64,000 nucleotides of DNA from Opitutia bacterium. Lineage in GTDB: Bacteria; Verrucomicrobiota; Verrucomicrobiia; Opitutales; Opitutaceae. The notes below the pieces were generated by a model, which ran no database searches, was not told where the DNA came from, and saw nothing but the letters and a program-made list of their open reading frames with translations. Location of the stretch: the NCBI GenBank assembly GCA_947472765.1, contig CANJCM010000001.1, forward strand, positions 62,001 to 126,000, written 5' to 3'. Shown here piece by piece: positions 35,103 to 44,419 of the stretch (position 1 is its first letter; every line of letters starts with the position of its first letter). The position numbers and the translations under genes were made by a program.

Positions 35103-37013
35103 TCAGTACGCCCGACCGTCCTGCTTTTCGTGGAAATTCACGAAGGCCTGGTTCACGACGCGGTAGCCGCCCGGCGTCGGATACTTCCCCGTGAAGTACC
35201 AGTCACCCCGATGCTGCGGTACCGCGGCATGGAGGTTCTCGACCGTCTGGAAGATGACTTCCACCTCGCCGGTCCACTCGAGGTTATTCGGCCGGACCAG
35301 CTCGACGATCTTCTTCGAAATCTCCGCCGGCGTGAACGGCTCATAGATGCGGCGAACGTGATTCACCACGCCACCCCGCTTCACTTCGTCGACGCAGAGT
35401 TCGTAAACATCGTCGAGCAACTGCTCCTGGCCGCGCTCACGCAGCAGGGAAACGGCCGCATCGAACGCGATGAATTTACCCAGTACCGACATGTCGATCC
35501 CGTAGCAGTCGGGATAGCGGATCTGCGGGGCCGTCGAGACGATGACGATCTTCTTCGGCTTGAGCCGCGCGAGGATCCGCAGAATCGATCGACGCAGCGT
35601 CGTGCCCCGGACGATGGAGTCGTCGACCACCACGAGATTGTCCTGATCGGGCCGGACCGAACCGTAGGTAATGTCGTAGACGTGACTGGCGAGTTGGTTC
35701 CGCAGGTTCTCCTGTCCGATAAAAGTGCGGAGCTTGATGTCCTTGCTCACGACCTTCTCGCCGCGGGGCCAGTTGCGGAGAATGAGATCGTCGAGCAGCG
35801 CCTCGGTCAGCTTGCCCTGGCTGCTCGCCTCGAGAATCGCTGACTTCACCTCGTCGCGGCGGCGGGTGCGCAGGGCCGACATCAAACCGTAAAAGGCCGT
35901 TTCCGCGGTGTTGGGAATAAAACTGAACACCGTGTTACCCCAGTCGTACTTGATCGACTGGAGCACCTGCTCCGCAAGGTTGCCGCCGAGGGCCTGCCGC
36001 TCGCGATAGATGTCGACATCGTTGCCGCGGGAAAAATAGATGCGCTCGAAGGAGCACGAACTGCGCGGCAGGGGCGCGGTGAACGGCAACGAGGTCACGG
36101 TGCCACGGCGCTTGATCACCACAACGTGCCCGGGGTCGACCTCCTTCACCTGATCGACGGCGAGATCGAACACGGTCATGAGCGGCGCACGCTCGGAGGC
36201 GAAGGCCACGACCTCGTCGTTTTGGAACCAGAAACACGGCCGGATGCCCGAGGGATCGCGGGCGACGAACGCGTCGCCGTTTCCGATCAGTCCGGCCAGC
36301 GTGTAACCGCCATCCCACTTCTGTGAGGCGCGGGTGATGACGCGGCCGACATCGAGATCCTCGCTGATTTGCTTCGACAGCTCCTCGCCCGTCACGTCGC
36401 GCTTGCGGAGGAAGCGGTAGATGTCCTCGTGCTCCTCATCGAGGAAGAATCCGATCTTCTCGAGGATGGCCTGGGTATCCGTCTCGAAGATCGGATGCTG
36501 GCCCATCGCAATGAGCGAGCGGTTGAGCTCCTCGGTGTTTGTGAGGTTGAAATTGCCGCAGAGCGCGAGATTCCGCGTCGGCCACGGACTGCGCCGGAAA
36601 TACGGGTGGCAGGACGAGGTGTTGTAGCCGCCACTCGTGCCGTAACGCAGGTGGCCCATCAGCAGCTCTCCGCCGAAGTCGAAGTGCTTCTTTACGGTGT
36701 CCGCGAATTCCGGGTGGATGACCCCGGCGTCGACGTGGTCGTTGTACTGGCCGAGCAGGCTCCGGACGATCCGGTCAAGCGGGTTGGACTTCACATTCCG
36801 CTCGCGGAACATGAACGGCTGGCCAGCCGCCATATCGAGCTTCACACAGGCCACGCCCGCGCCGTCCTGGCCACGGTTGTGCTGTTTTTCCATCAGGAGG
36901 AAAAGCTTCGTGAACCCCCACAACGGCGATCCGTACTTTTCCTGATAATAGGAGAGCGGCTTCAGCAACCGCACCATCGCGACGCCGCACTCGTGGCGAA
37001 TCTTGTCGCTCAT
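35103..37013 (-). CDS. purF: Amidophosphoribosyltransferase (long form)
   Basis: A 636-residue PurF-type enzyme, longer than the 470-500 residues of the common form and similar in size to the forms I recall from Bacteroidota. The N-terminal glutaminase domain has the nucleophile cysteine at position 9 (RHECGVAMV), so a short propeptide would have to be removed. The C-terminal phosphoribosyltransferase domain carries LVVVDDSIVRGTTLR near residue 458. It performs the first committed step of purine synthesis. It lies upstream of purM in the same direction. The extra C-terminal 90 residues have no function I can name. Confidence 0.9.
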   Translation of the reverse strand: MSDKIRHECGVAMVRLLKPLSYYQEKYGSPLWGFTKLFLLMEKQHNRGQDGAGVACVKLDMAAGQPFMFRERNVKSNPLDRIVRSLLGQYNDHVDAGVIHPEFADTVKKHFDFGGELLMGHLRYGTSGGYNTSSCHPYFRRSPWPTRNLALCGNFNLTNTEELNRSLIAMGQHPIFETDTQAILEKIGFFLDEEHEDIYRFLRKRDVTGEELSKQISEDLDVGRVITRASQKWDGGYTLAGLIGNGDAFVARDPSGIRPCFWFQNDEVVAFASERAPLMTVFDLAVDQVKEVDPGHVVVIKRRGTVTSLPFTAPLPRSSCSFERIYFSRGNDVDIYRERQALGGNLAEQVLQSIKYDWGNTVFSFIPNTAETAFYGLMSALRTRRRDEVKSAILEASSQGKLTEALLDDLILRNWPRGEKVVSKDIKLRTFIGQENLRNQLASHVYDITYGSVRPDQDNLVVVDDSIVRGTTLRRSILRILARLKPKKIVIVSTAPQIRYPDCYGIDMSVLGKFIAFDAAVSLLRERGQEQLLDDVYELCVDEVKRGGVVNHVRRIYEPFTPAEISKKIVELVRPNNLEWTGEVEVIFQTVENLHAAVPQHRGDWYFTGKYPTPGGYRVVNQAFVNFHEKQDGRAY

Positions 37014-37311
37014 GCGCGAAGTGCCGGGGCGGGACGCGCGGGCCCTTGGGCGGTCGCGGCGTCGAGGCGGGAGCAGACGTCAATCGGCATGGGACAATCG
37101 GTAAGCGGTAGGAAGGGCCTCATCTCGAACGCCTCGTCAAATTGGTCAACGGATTTTCCATCCGGCCGCGTCTTATTAAGTCCGAATCACCCGCCACTTC
37201 GCGAAATGAACAATCCCCCTTTCGGGCGAATTCGCTTCCGGCCCCTCGCCTTTTCGATGGCCGCACCCGGCGGCCCAGCCCCGACAGGTGCGAAATTCGC
37301 CCGCCACCACG

Positions 37312-37349
37312 GTTTAAAATCGAAAATCGAGAATCCAAAATCAAAAATG
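37312..37349. repeat. A-rich short-unit repeat, family I
   Basis: Units of about 9 nt (aaaatcgaa, aatcgagaa, tccaaaatc) end 5 bp before the start codon of the next gene. Related runs precede position 6246 and follow the imuB stop. The gap 37014-37311 upstream shows no other feature. Confidence 0.65.
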
Positions 37350-37354
37350 CCTCG

Positions 37355-37963
37355 ATGAGCATCGATTGGGACGCCGCCTATCGGAACGGTGAGGTTTTCT
37401 GGGATCGCGGAGCGCCGTCGCCGCCCCTGCGCCATTACCTGGAACGCAATCCGACCAGCGGGCGCGCCCTCGTGCCGGGCTGCGGTCGGGGTCACGAAGT
37501 CGCCCTCGCCGCCGAACTGGGATTCGACGCCACCGGCCTGGACATTGCGCCCACCGGTCTCGCGGAAGCCCGTACCCTTTATCCCCGGCTCGCCGACCGT
37601 TTCGTGCTCGGAAATCTCTTCGATCCCCCGGCCGCTCTGCACGGCGCCTTTGACGTGGTCCTGGAGCACACGTGCATGAGTGCTCTGCCCCCGGCCCTCC
37701 GCCCGGACTACCGGCGCGGCATCGATCTCCTGCTGAAACCCGGCGGCCTGCTCGTCGGCGTGTGGTACATCAACCCGGACCTCGAGCCGGGCGACGAAGG
37801 TCCACCGTTTCCACTCCCGGTGCCGGCGCTGACCGAACTCTTCGCGGATGGCTACGAGATTGTCGCCGATTACGTGCCCGAGGTCGGTTTCGCCCGCCGC
37901 GAGGGTCGCGAGCGCGTGAGAGTCCTCCGCCGAGTCCTCCGCGAGCGCGGAGGACTCATTTGA
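37355..37963 (+). CDS. Thiopurine S-methyltransferase-like methyltransferase
   Basis: A 202-residue class I SAM-dependent methyltransferase of the TPMT-like family. It begins with the family feature WDAAYRNGEVFWDRGAPSPPL and has the SAM motif ALVPGCGRGHEVALAA with the acidic end of strand 2 at GLDIAP. Related enzymes methylate thiols, selenium or tellurium compounds, or small halides; the substrate is unknown. It converges on the TylF-like gene with 19 bp between stops. Confidence 0.8.
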   Translation: MSIDWDAAYRNGEVFWDRGAPSPPLRHYLERNPTSGRALVPGCGRGHEVALAAELGFDATGLDIAPTGLAEARTLYPRLADRFVLGNLFDPPAALHGAFDVVLEHTCMSALPPALRPDYRRGIDLLLKPGGLLVGVWYINPDLEPGDEGPPFPLPVPALTELFADGYEIVADYVPEVGFARREGRERVRVLRRVLRERGGLI

Positions 37964-37982
37964 GATTTGAGATCCACGGCGC

Positions 37983-38765
37983 CTAGCACGCCGTGGCCGG
38001 CTTTCGCAGCACGATCGATCCGCATTTGTCCGGCATCGGAATGGCCACAAGTGGAGTGCGCTGGCGGAAGCCGTCCACGGCGGCCCGAGCCCCCGGCCAG
38101 CCATTGTAGTCATGCACCACCACGATTCCGCCATCGCTCAACCGCGGCCAAAAAAACTCCAGGCCGGCGAGAATGGGAGCCTCGAGATCCGCGTCCAAAT
38201 GCACAAAGGCGAAGCGCTCCTGCTGCATCGCTGGGGTCGCCGAGGCAGGAAACCAGCCCGGGACAAATTCCAGCGAGTCGTTGACCGGGGCGATGTTCTT
38301 CCGGACCAGATCGACATTGGTGTCGTTGAACGCCGGAGCCGTGTTGAATGCCACGGCGAGTGACTCCGCCTTGAGATCCGCCTCCGTGAAGCCGGTGAAG
38401 GTATCCAACAAGTAGAACCGTCGCTCCGGACAATAGTGGTGGATCAGCCGGGCCGACCCGCCGTGATGCACGCCAAGTTCAGCCATAGATCCGGGCACCT
38501 TCCCGACGACGATTTCGCGGAGCAGCAGCACCAACATGTCCGAGCGGACGCGGTCGTGCTCAAAGATCCGAACGTACTCCCGTTGCTCGCCGGGCGGGTT
38601 AAAGCCGCCATAGCGCTGCCGGAATTCCGGCGGAAACCAGGCGTTGCGCTCGTCGATATCCATCCACGACTGGATCGAGCAACCCTGCCGGGAGACCTGC
38701 CGGCCAAGCCAGGCCAGCGAAGGTTGGAGGGTGCGCCGGAGGCGCTGGACGAGCGGACGAAGCAT
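37983..38765 (-). CDS. TylF/MycF-like O-methyltransferase
   Basis: A 260-residue SAM-dependent methyltransferase. Family motifs: AELGVHHGGSARLI, FYLLDTFTGF, FVHLDADLEAPILAGLEFFWPRL and VVVHDYNGWPGARAAVD, where Asp residues of LDAD and HDY bind the metal. TylF relatives methylate sugar hydroxyls of macrolides or of surface polysaccharides. With no antibiotic genes nearby, a role in surface glycan decoration is more likely, but this is inference. A broken cupin gene lies just upstream on the same strand. Confidence 0.8.
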   Translation of the reverse strand: MLRPLVQRLRRTLQPSLAWLGRQVSRQGCSIQSWMDIDERNAWFPPEFRQRYGGFNPPGEQREYVRIFEHDRVRSDMLVLLLREIVVGKVPGSMAELGVHHGGSARLIHHYCPERRFYLLDTFTGFTEADLKAESLAVAFNTAPAFNDTNVDLVRKNIAPVNDSLEFVPGWFPASATPAMQQERFAFVHLDADLEAPILAGLEFFWPRLSDGGIVVVHDYNGWPGARAAVDGFRQRTPLVAIPMPDKCGSIVLRKPATAC

Positions 38766-38832
38766 GAAGCGTGATCGTCAGGAAGGAGCCGTCCAAATAC
38801 CAGCCCGATGACTCCCGCGGCCCGTTAAGTTT

Positions 38833-39297
38833 TCACGGCTCAATTCTGCCTGCCGCCGGCGGCCAGACTGCGCCTTTCAGTTCGGGTGGAAGCTGCGTGG
38901 GTTCGACGGGATAGAATTGTTTCAGGTCCAACTTGCCGGGCTCAAACTCCTGATCGGGAGCGCCGACAATCAGCCAGAGCGTCTCCGTTTCGGTATCATT
39001 GAATACCTGCCGCAGCAGGGACGGTCCGACCAGCACTCGCCCGTAACGCGGGACGGTCAGGGTCTCCTTGCCGACCCGGATGCGGCCCACGCCCTCGAGG
39101 ACCAATTAAAATTCCTCGGCCCGGACATGCTTGTGCAGCGTGTTCGCGCTCTTCGGCGGCAACCGCCATAGCCGCGCGCCCAACAACTCGCTCCCCGTGC
39201 GCTCGAGGTAATCCGCGTTCGGAATCTTCATGAGATTCGACGGACGCCACGTGAGGTCGTCAGGGGTGATTAGCCGGTAGCCTTGGATTGCGTTCAT
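38833..39297 (-). pseudogene. Cupin-domain protein gene interrupted by one in-frame stop
   Basis: On the minus strand a cupin reading frame starts at 39297 (MNAIQGYRLITPDDL) and contains the first half of a cupin barrel (SANTLHKHVRAEEF). A TAA codon at 39106-39108 interrupts it. Reading continues in the same frame with LVLEGVGRIRVG and the second half of the barrel to 38833. EEF-stop-LVLEG is where cupins have E(E)FYLVLEG, so a TAT/TAC codon has become TAA. Either the gene is newly inactivated, or a TTG directly after the stop reinitiates, or the base is a sequencing error. Intact it would have about 154 residues. Confidence 0.75.
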
Positions 39298-39336
39298 GGG
39301 GGGTGCGAGAGTCGTGAAAGCGGAAGCGTCAGTAGC

Positions 39337-39363
39337 AGTCCCTGCCCTCACGGGCAGGGCTAC
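39337..39363. repeat. Single REP arm, family C
   Basis: A minus-orientation C arm with GTAG, stem CCCTGCC/GGCAGGG and loop CGTGAG, without an inverted partner nearby. Confidence 0.75.
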
Positions 39364-39593
39364 CTCAAACCGCTCAACTGCAGGCTCCGAGGAGTCTGTC
39401 ACGGAACGTCAGCTTTCGTAGCAAGGTCGCGGCGAAACTCCAGCCTCGGCACCATCTCTTCGAGGGCTGGCCGCCAACGCCCCTCCGCCTCTCTCGGCGT
39501 CTTTGCCACTAGGCGCTCAATCAGACGGATCGGACGAAAGACAATCCGAATCTCCCCTCGCCGGCCACAGACGCCGCGCCACCATCCCGGCTC

Positions 39594-39625
39594 GATCTCA
39601 AATCTCAAATTTCAAATCTCAAATG
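39594..39625. repeat. Short-unit repeat of TCTCAAA type
   Basis: Four units of about 8 nt (atctcaaa, tctcaaat, ttcaaatc, tcaaatg). An inverted partial copy is at 37957-37976. Apart from this and the C arm, the gap 39298-39685 upstream of purL shows no supported gene. Confidence 0.6.
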
Positions 39626-39685
39626 CGCCGCCGCGCCGCGCCTTGACCGCGCCAGCGATGTCCCAAACATTCGGTCACCTAAACC

Positions 39686-42600
39686 ATGTTGATCCTTCGC
39701 GGCTCCTCCGCCCTCTCCCCGTTCCGGCTGCAGAAGCTGCTGGAGGATCTCAAGAGCGCCGGCCTCCCGGTCCAAGCCGTCAGCGCCGAATTTGTGCATC
39801 TGGTTGAGGTGGCCGGCGATCTCTCCGCCGCCGACCGCCGGGTGCTCGAACAACTGCTCACTTACGGACCCCGCCGGGCTTCGTCCCAGGTCGCGGGTTT
39901 GGTTCGAGTCGTGGCACCGCGCCCCGGCACAATCTCCCCTTGGTCCTCCAAGGCCACTGACATCGCCCAGACCTGTGGCCTGACTTCGGTCCAACGCATC
40001 GAGCGGGTGATCTCCTACACGGTGGATCTCGGAACGCGGTCAGCTGCCGTACCCGCCGGGCTTGATGCCCGCCTGCATGATCGCATGACGCAGGTGGTGC
40101 TGGGTGATCTGGAGTCAGCCAGCGTCCTCTTCCGCCACGAGCAGCCCCGGCCGCTCGCCAGCGTCTCGGTGCTCGCACGCGGACGCGATGCCCTGGTCGA
40201 GGCCAACCGCGCCCTCGGACTGGCCCTCGCCGACGACGAAATCGATTACCTGACGAAGAGCTTCATGACGCTCGGGCGTGACCCCAACGACATCGAGCTG
40301 ATGATGTTCGCGCAGGCCAACTCCGAGCACTGCCGGCACAAGATCTTCAATGCCACCTGGGAAGTCGACGGCGCCACCCGCGACCGCTCGCTGTTCCAGA
40401 TGATCAAGAACACGTACGAGCTGCACCCGGACGGGATTCTCTCCGCCTACAAGGACAACGCGGCCGTCCTCACCGGCACCCGCGGCGGCCGTTTTTACGT
40501 CGATCCGAAGACCGGCGACTACACGGCGCGCGACGAGGAAATCCACGTGCTCTGCAAGGTGGAGACGCACAATCACCCGACCGCGATCTCCCCGTTCCCC
40601 GGCGCCGCCACCGGTTCAGGCGGAGAGATCCGCGATGAAGGCGCGACCGGCCGCGGCGCGAAGCCCAAGGCCGGCCTGACTGGATTCACGGTTTCGAATC
40701 TGCGCATTCCCGGCGCCGTGCAGCCGTGGGAGAAGGACTTTGGCAAACCCGGCCGGATCGTCTCGGCGCTCGACATCATGATCGAGGGCCCGCTCGGCGG
40801 CGCGGCCTTCAACAACGAATTCGGACGCCCCGCGATCAACGGCTACTTCCGCACCTTTGAGGCCGAGGTCCCGGCCGCCGGCGCGGCAAGTCCCGGCGCG
40901 ACGGAGCTGCGCGGTTATCACAAGCCGATCATGCTGGCCGGCGGCCTCGGCAACATCCGCGCCGACCACATCAAGAAGGGTGCGATCGAGCCCGGCGACC
41001 AACTCGTCGTGCTCGGCGGGCCCGCGATGTTGATCGGTCTCGGTGGCGGCGCCGCCAGTTCGATGGCCACGGGCGCGGGCAGCGAGGATTTGGATTTCGC
41101 GAGCGTGCAACGCGACAACGCCGAGATGGAGCGTCGCTGCCAGGAGGTCATTGACCGCTGCTGGGCGCTCGGCGATGAGAACCCGATCAGCTTCATTCAC
41201 GATGTCGGCGCCGGCGGCCTGTCCAACGCGCTGCCCGAACTCGTCAACGACGGCGGGCGCGGCGGGCGCTTCAATCTTCGCGCCGTCCCCAATGCCGAGC
41301 CGGGCATGAGCCCACTCGAAATCTGGTGCAACGAGTCCCAGGAGCGTTACGTGCTCGCCGTGCCGGCGAACCGCATCGACGCCTTTGCCGCGCTCTGCGC
41401 GCGTGAACGTTGCCCCTTCGCCGTCGTCGGCGAAGCCACGGAGGAACGCCGGCTCGTCGTCGAGGATCCGCAGTTCAAGAACCGCCCGATCGACCTGCCG
41501 CTCGACGTGCTGCTCGGCAAGCCGCCGCGGATGCATCGCGTGGACCGCTCCAAGCCCCGCCTGCGCACTCCCCTGCACTTCGGTTCGCTCACGCTCCGCG
41601 AAGCCCTGCACCGCGTGCTCGTTCACCCCACCGTGGCCGACAAGACCTTCCTGATTTCGATCGGTGACCGCACCGTCGGCGGACTCATCTGCCGCGATCA
41701 GATGGTCGGACCCTGGCAGGTGCCGGTGGCGGACTGCGCGGTGACCGCCGCGGCTTTCGACGTTTATACGGGTGAGGCGATGGCCATGGGTGAACGCACA
41801 CCCGTCGCGCTCAACAACGCCGCGGCCTCGGCCCGCCTCGCGGTCGGCGAAGCGCTGACCAATCTCGCCGCCGCCGCCATTGGCGATCTCGGAAAGGTGA
41901 ATCTTTCCGCGAACTGGATGGCCGCGCCCGCGATTCCCGGCGACGGCGCTGATCTTTACGCCGCCGTCCACGCCGTCGGCATGGAACTCTGCCCGGCCCT
42001 CGGTATCACGATTCCGGTCGGCAAGGACTCGATGAGCATGAGCACCGTGTGGAAGGACGCCCGGGGCGAGAAACGGATGACCGCGCCGGTGTCCCTCATC
42101 GTCTCAGCCTTCGCGTCCGTGATCGACATTCGCCAGTCGCTCACGCCGCAACTTGCCGCGGAACCCTCGAGCGTCCTCCTGCTCATCGATCTCGGCCGCG
42201 GCCGCAACCGGCTCGGCGGGTCGATCCTCGCGCAGGTGATTTCGCAGGTCGGAGAGGAAACGCCGGACGTCGATCGCCCGGCCGACCTGAAGAATTTCTG
42301 GAACGCGATCCAGCAACTCGGTCGCGAAGGTAAAATTATCGCGTATCACGATCGGTCCGACGGCGGGCTGCTCGCCACCGCGGTCGAGATGGCGTTCGCC
42401 GGACATGTCGGAGTCGACCTCGACGTCCCGGCCGGCCCGGGCAATCCCTTCGCCCCGCTCTTCAGCGAGGAACTTGGCGCCGTGATTCAGATCCGGGCCG
42501 CGGACCTCGAGTCCGTGCAGGCGGTGCTTCGAGCGCACGACCTCGCTTCGCTTACGACGCGGATCGGCGGATTGAACGATGGCCATCGCTTCCGCATTCG

Positions 42601-43573
42601 CCAGGCAGGCGCCGCGGTGCTCGATGAGGACCTCTTCGCGCTGCGGGCAATCTGGTCCGATGTCACCCGTCGGATTGCCGCCCTCCGCGACAACCCGGTG
42701 TGCGCCGAGCAGGAATTTCAGCTCAAGCTGGAGCGCAAGGATCCGGGCATCCGACCAGTCATCACCTTCCCGATGGTTGCGCCCAAGCCATCCACGGTGC
42801 GCCCGCCCGTCGCCATTCTCCGCGAGCAGGGTGTCAACGGTCAGGTGGAAATGGGCGCGGCGCTGACGCGGGCCGGTTTCCGCGCGGTCGACGTGCACAT
42901 GACGGACATCCTGAGCGGCCGGCTCAACCTGCAGGATTTCCGCGGACTGATCGCGTGCGGTGGTTTCAGCTACGGCGACGTGCTGGGCGCCGGCGAAGGC
43001 TGGGCCAAGAGCGTGCTCTTTCACGCCAAGACCCGCGAGGCCTTCCAGAAATTCTTCGCCCGCGAGGACACCTTCGGCCTCGGCGTCTGCAACGGCTGTC
43101 AGATGATGAGCAATCTCCGCTCCATCATCCCGGGCGCAGAGCACTGGCCACGCTTCGTGCAGAACCAGTCCGAGCGGTACGAAGGCCGGTTCGTCTCGGT
43201 GAAGATCGAGAAAAGCCCCAGCGTCTTGTTCGCCGGCATGGAAGGCTCCGTCATCCCGATCGCGGTGGCGCACGGCGAAGGTTATGCGGAATTTGCCGAT
43301 GCCGCCGCGGCCCAGCGCTTCAGTCAGTCCGGTCTCGTGGCCGCCCGCTTCGTCGATCACGCGCACCAGCCAACCGAACTCTATCCGCTGAACCCGAACG
43401 GATCTCCTTTGGGCATGACCGCGCTGACGACGACCACCGGCCGAGTCACCATCATGATGCCGCATCCGGAACGCGTGTTCCGCTCCGTCGCGATGAGCTG
43501 GCACCCGCCCGAGTGGGGCGAGGATTCGCCCTGGATGAAACTCTTCCGCAATGCGCGGGAATGGGTCGGCTGA
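39686..43573 (+). CDS. purL: Phosphoribosylformylglycinamidine synthase, long form
   Basis: A 1295-residue enzyme of the large PurL type, which includes in one chain the PurS-like N-terminus, two PurM-like synthetase halves and a C-terminal glutaminase. Motifs include [36 protein letters not shown], and the amidotransferase triad Cys1135 (GVCNGCQMM), His1260 and Glu1262 (MMPHPERVF). It converts FGAR to FGAM. This form makes separate purS and purQ genes unnecessary and none is seen. It completes the local purM/purF/purL group, though on the opposite strand. Confidence 0.95.
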   Translation: MLILRGSSALSPFRLQKLLEDLKSAGLPVQAVSAEFVHLVEVAGDLSAADRRVLEQLLTYGPRRASSQVAGLVRVVAPRPGTISPWSSKATDIAQTCGLTSVQRIERVISYTVDLGTRSAAVPAGLDARLHDRMTQVVLGDLESASVLFRHEQPRPLASVSVLARGRDALVEANRALGLALADDEIDYLTKSFMTLGRDPNDIELMMFAQANSEHCRHKIFNATWEVDGATRDRSLFQMIKNTYELHPDGILSAYKDNAAVLTGTRGGRFYVDPKTGDYTARDEEIHVLCKVETHNHPTAISPFPGAATGSGGEIRDEGATGRGAKPKAGLTGFTVSNLRIPGAVQPWEKDFGKPGRIVSALDIMIEGPLGGAAFNNEFGRPAINGYFRTFEAEVPAAGAASPGATELRGYHKPIMLAGGLGNIRADHIKKGAIEPGDQLVVLGGPAMLIGLGGGAASSMATGAGSEDLDFASVQRDNAEMERRCQEVIDRCWALGDENPISFIHDVGAGGLSNALPELVNDGGRGGRFNLRAVPNAEPGMSPLEIWCNESQERYVLAVPANRIDAFAALCARERCPFAVVGEATEERRLVVEDPQFKNRPIDLPLDVLLGKPPRMHRVDRSKPRLRTPLHFGSLTLREALHRVLVHPTVADKTFLISIGDRTVGGLICRDQMVGPWQVPVADCAVTAAAFDVYTGEAMAMGERTPVALNNAAASARLAVGEALTNLAAAAIGDLGKVNLSANWMAAPAIPGDGADLYAAVHAVGMELCPALGITIPVGKDSMSMSTVWKDARGEKRMTAPVSLIVSAFASVIDIRQSLTPQLAAEPSSVLLLIDLGRGRNRLGGSILAQVISQVGEETPDVDRPADLKNFWNAIQQLGREGKIIAYHDRSDGGLLATAVEMAFAGHVGVDLDVPAGPGNPFAPLFSEELGAVIQIRAADLESVQAVLRAHDLASLTTRIGGLNDGHRFRIRQAGAAVLDEDLFALRAIWSDVTRRIAALRDNPVCAEQEFQLKLERKDPGIRPVITFPMVAPKPSTVRPPVAILREQGVNGQVEMGAALTRAGFRAVDVHMTDILSGRLNLQDFRGLIACGGFSYGDVLGAGEGWAKSVLFHAKTREAFQKFFAREDTFGLGVCNGCQMMSNLRSIIPGAEHWPRFVQNQSERYEGRFVSVKIEKSPSVLFAGMEGSVIPIAVAHGEGYAEFADAAAAQRFSQSGLVAARFVDHAHQPTELYPLNPNGSPLGMTALTTTTGRVTIMMPHPERVFRSVAMSWHPPEWGEDSPWMKLFRNAREWVG

Positions 43574-43574
43574 G

Positions 43575-43681
43575 AAGGTAAGAATTAAGAGGGAAGAGTT
43601 AAGAGCTGGGTCGGATTCGCCAGCTCCCAGCCCACCCACAGCGCCAGGATCTTAACCCTTAACTCCTAACTCTTCCCTTTC
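43575..43681. repeat. Inverted repeat with TAAGAG-unit arms, family K
   Basis: Arms at 43575-43610 and 43648-43680 are built from units such as aagaatta, agaggga, agagttaaga and are inverted to each other. The element begins 2 bp after the purL stop and could act as its 3' end hairpin. Confidence 0.75.
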
Positions 43682-43720
43682 GAACCGTTCGCGATACCCT
43701 GCCTGCAGCTCATTAATCCC

Positions 43721-44320
43721 ATGCGTATTCTCATCATCGGTGCCACCGGCACCATCGGTCAGGCCGTCGTCCAGAATCTTGGTTCCCGTCACGAAGTCGT
43801 GACCGCGAGCCATTCGAAGTCTGCGCTCAAGGTCGACATCACCAAGACCGAATCGCTGCGCGCGCTTTTCCAATCCGTCGGTCTCGTCGACGCAATCGTC
43901 AGCGTGGCGGGTCAGGCGAAGTTCGCGCCGTTCGCCAATCTCACGGAGTCGGATTTTCAATTCTGTCTCGAGAACAAGCTCATGGGCCAGGTGAACGTCG
44001 CCCGGCTCGGACTCGCCCACGTGCGTGACGGCGGTTCCATCACGCTCACGAGCGGCGTGCTCTCGAAACGTCCGATGCCGGGCAGCGCCGCGATCAGCCT
44101 CGTGAATGCTGGTCTCGAAGCCTTCGCCGGTGCCGCGGCCCTCGAGTTGCCGCGCAAAGTTCGGATCAATGTCGTCAGCCCGCCCTGGGTCACCGAGACC
44201 CTGATCGCCTACAAAATGGATCCCACCTGGGGACATCCGGCCAGTGTCGTGGCCGGTTTGTACGCGCAGGCGGTCGAAGGCCAGGCGAACGGGCAGACGA
44301 TCGAGTTGCCGGGGAAGTAA
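43721..44320 (+). CDS. Short-chain dehydrogenase-like protein without the catalytic Tyr-Lys pair
   Basis: A 199-residue Rossmann protein of the atypical SDR group. The cofactor motif is IIGATGTIGQAVV (about 5-17). The central strand ends in ITLTSGVLS. Where classical SDRs have YxxxK, the sequence is GSAAISLVNAGLEAF, lacking both residues; this is known in a subgroup annotated as short-chain dehydrogenases. Nucleotide binding is likely; dehydrogenase activity is uncertain. It stands between repeats and is not linked to neighbours. Confidence 0.8.
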   Translation: MRILIIGATGTIGQAVVQNLGSRHEVVTASHSKSALKVDITKTESLRALFQSVGLVDAIVSVAGQAKFAPFANLTESDFQFCLENKLMGQVNVARLGLAHVRDGGSITLTSGVLSKRPMPGSAAISLVNAGLEAFAGAAALELPRKVRINVVSPPWVTETLIAYKMDPTWGHPASVVAGLYAQAVEGQANGQTIELPGK

Positions 44321-44333
44321 GTGCGCCCGCAAG

Positions 44334-44408
44334 GTAGGCCGCCGCTCGCTGGCGGGCCTCCGGATTTCCGATTCTAGACTGGGCCCGGCGACGAGCGCCG
44401 GCCCTACA
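44334..44408. repeat. REP doublet, family D
   Basis: Arms at 44334-44360 (plus) and about 44382-44408 (minus), both with GTAG at the foot. The loops are CTCGC and CTCGT, on GC-rich stems. A second member is at 47374-47447. Confidence 0.75.
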
Positions 44409-44419
44409 ACGATCCAGGC

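Noticed and set aside
37120..37362. Minus-strand frame between purF and the TPMT-like gene
   Set aside because: Its start is translated family I repeat, and it has no domain or conserved character.
39399..39608. Minus-strand frame of 69 codons upstream of purL
   Set aside because: Its N-terminus is translated repeat sequence and I recognise no family. It might be real but cannot be supported.
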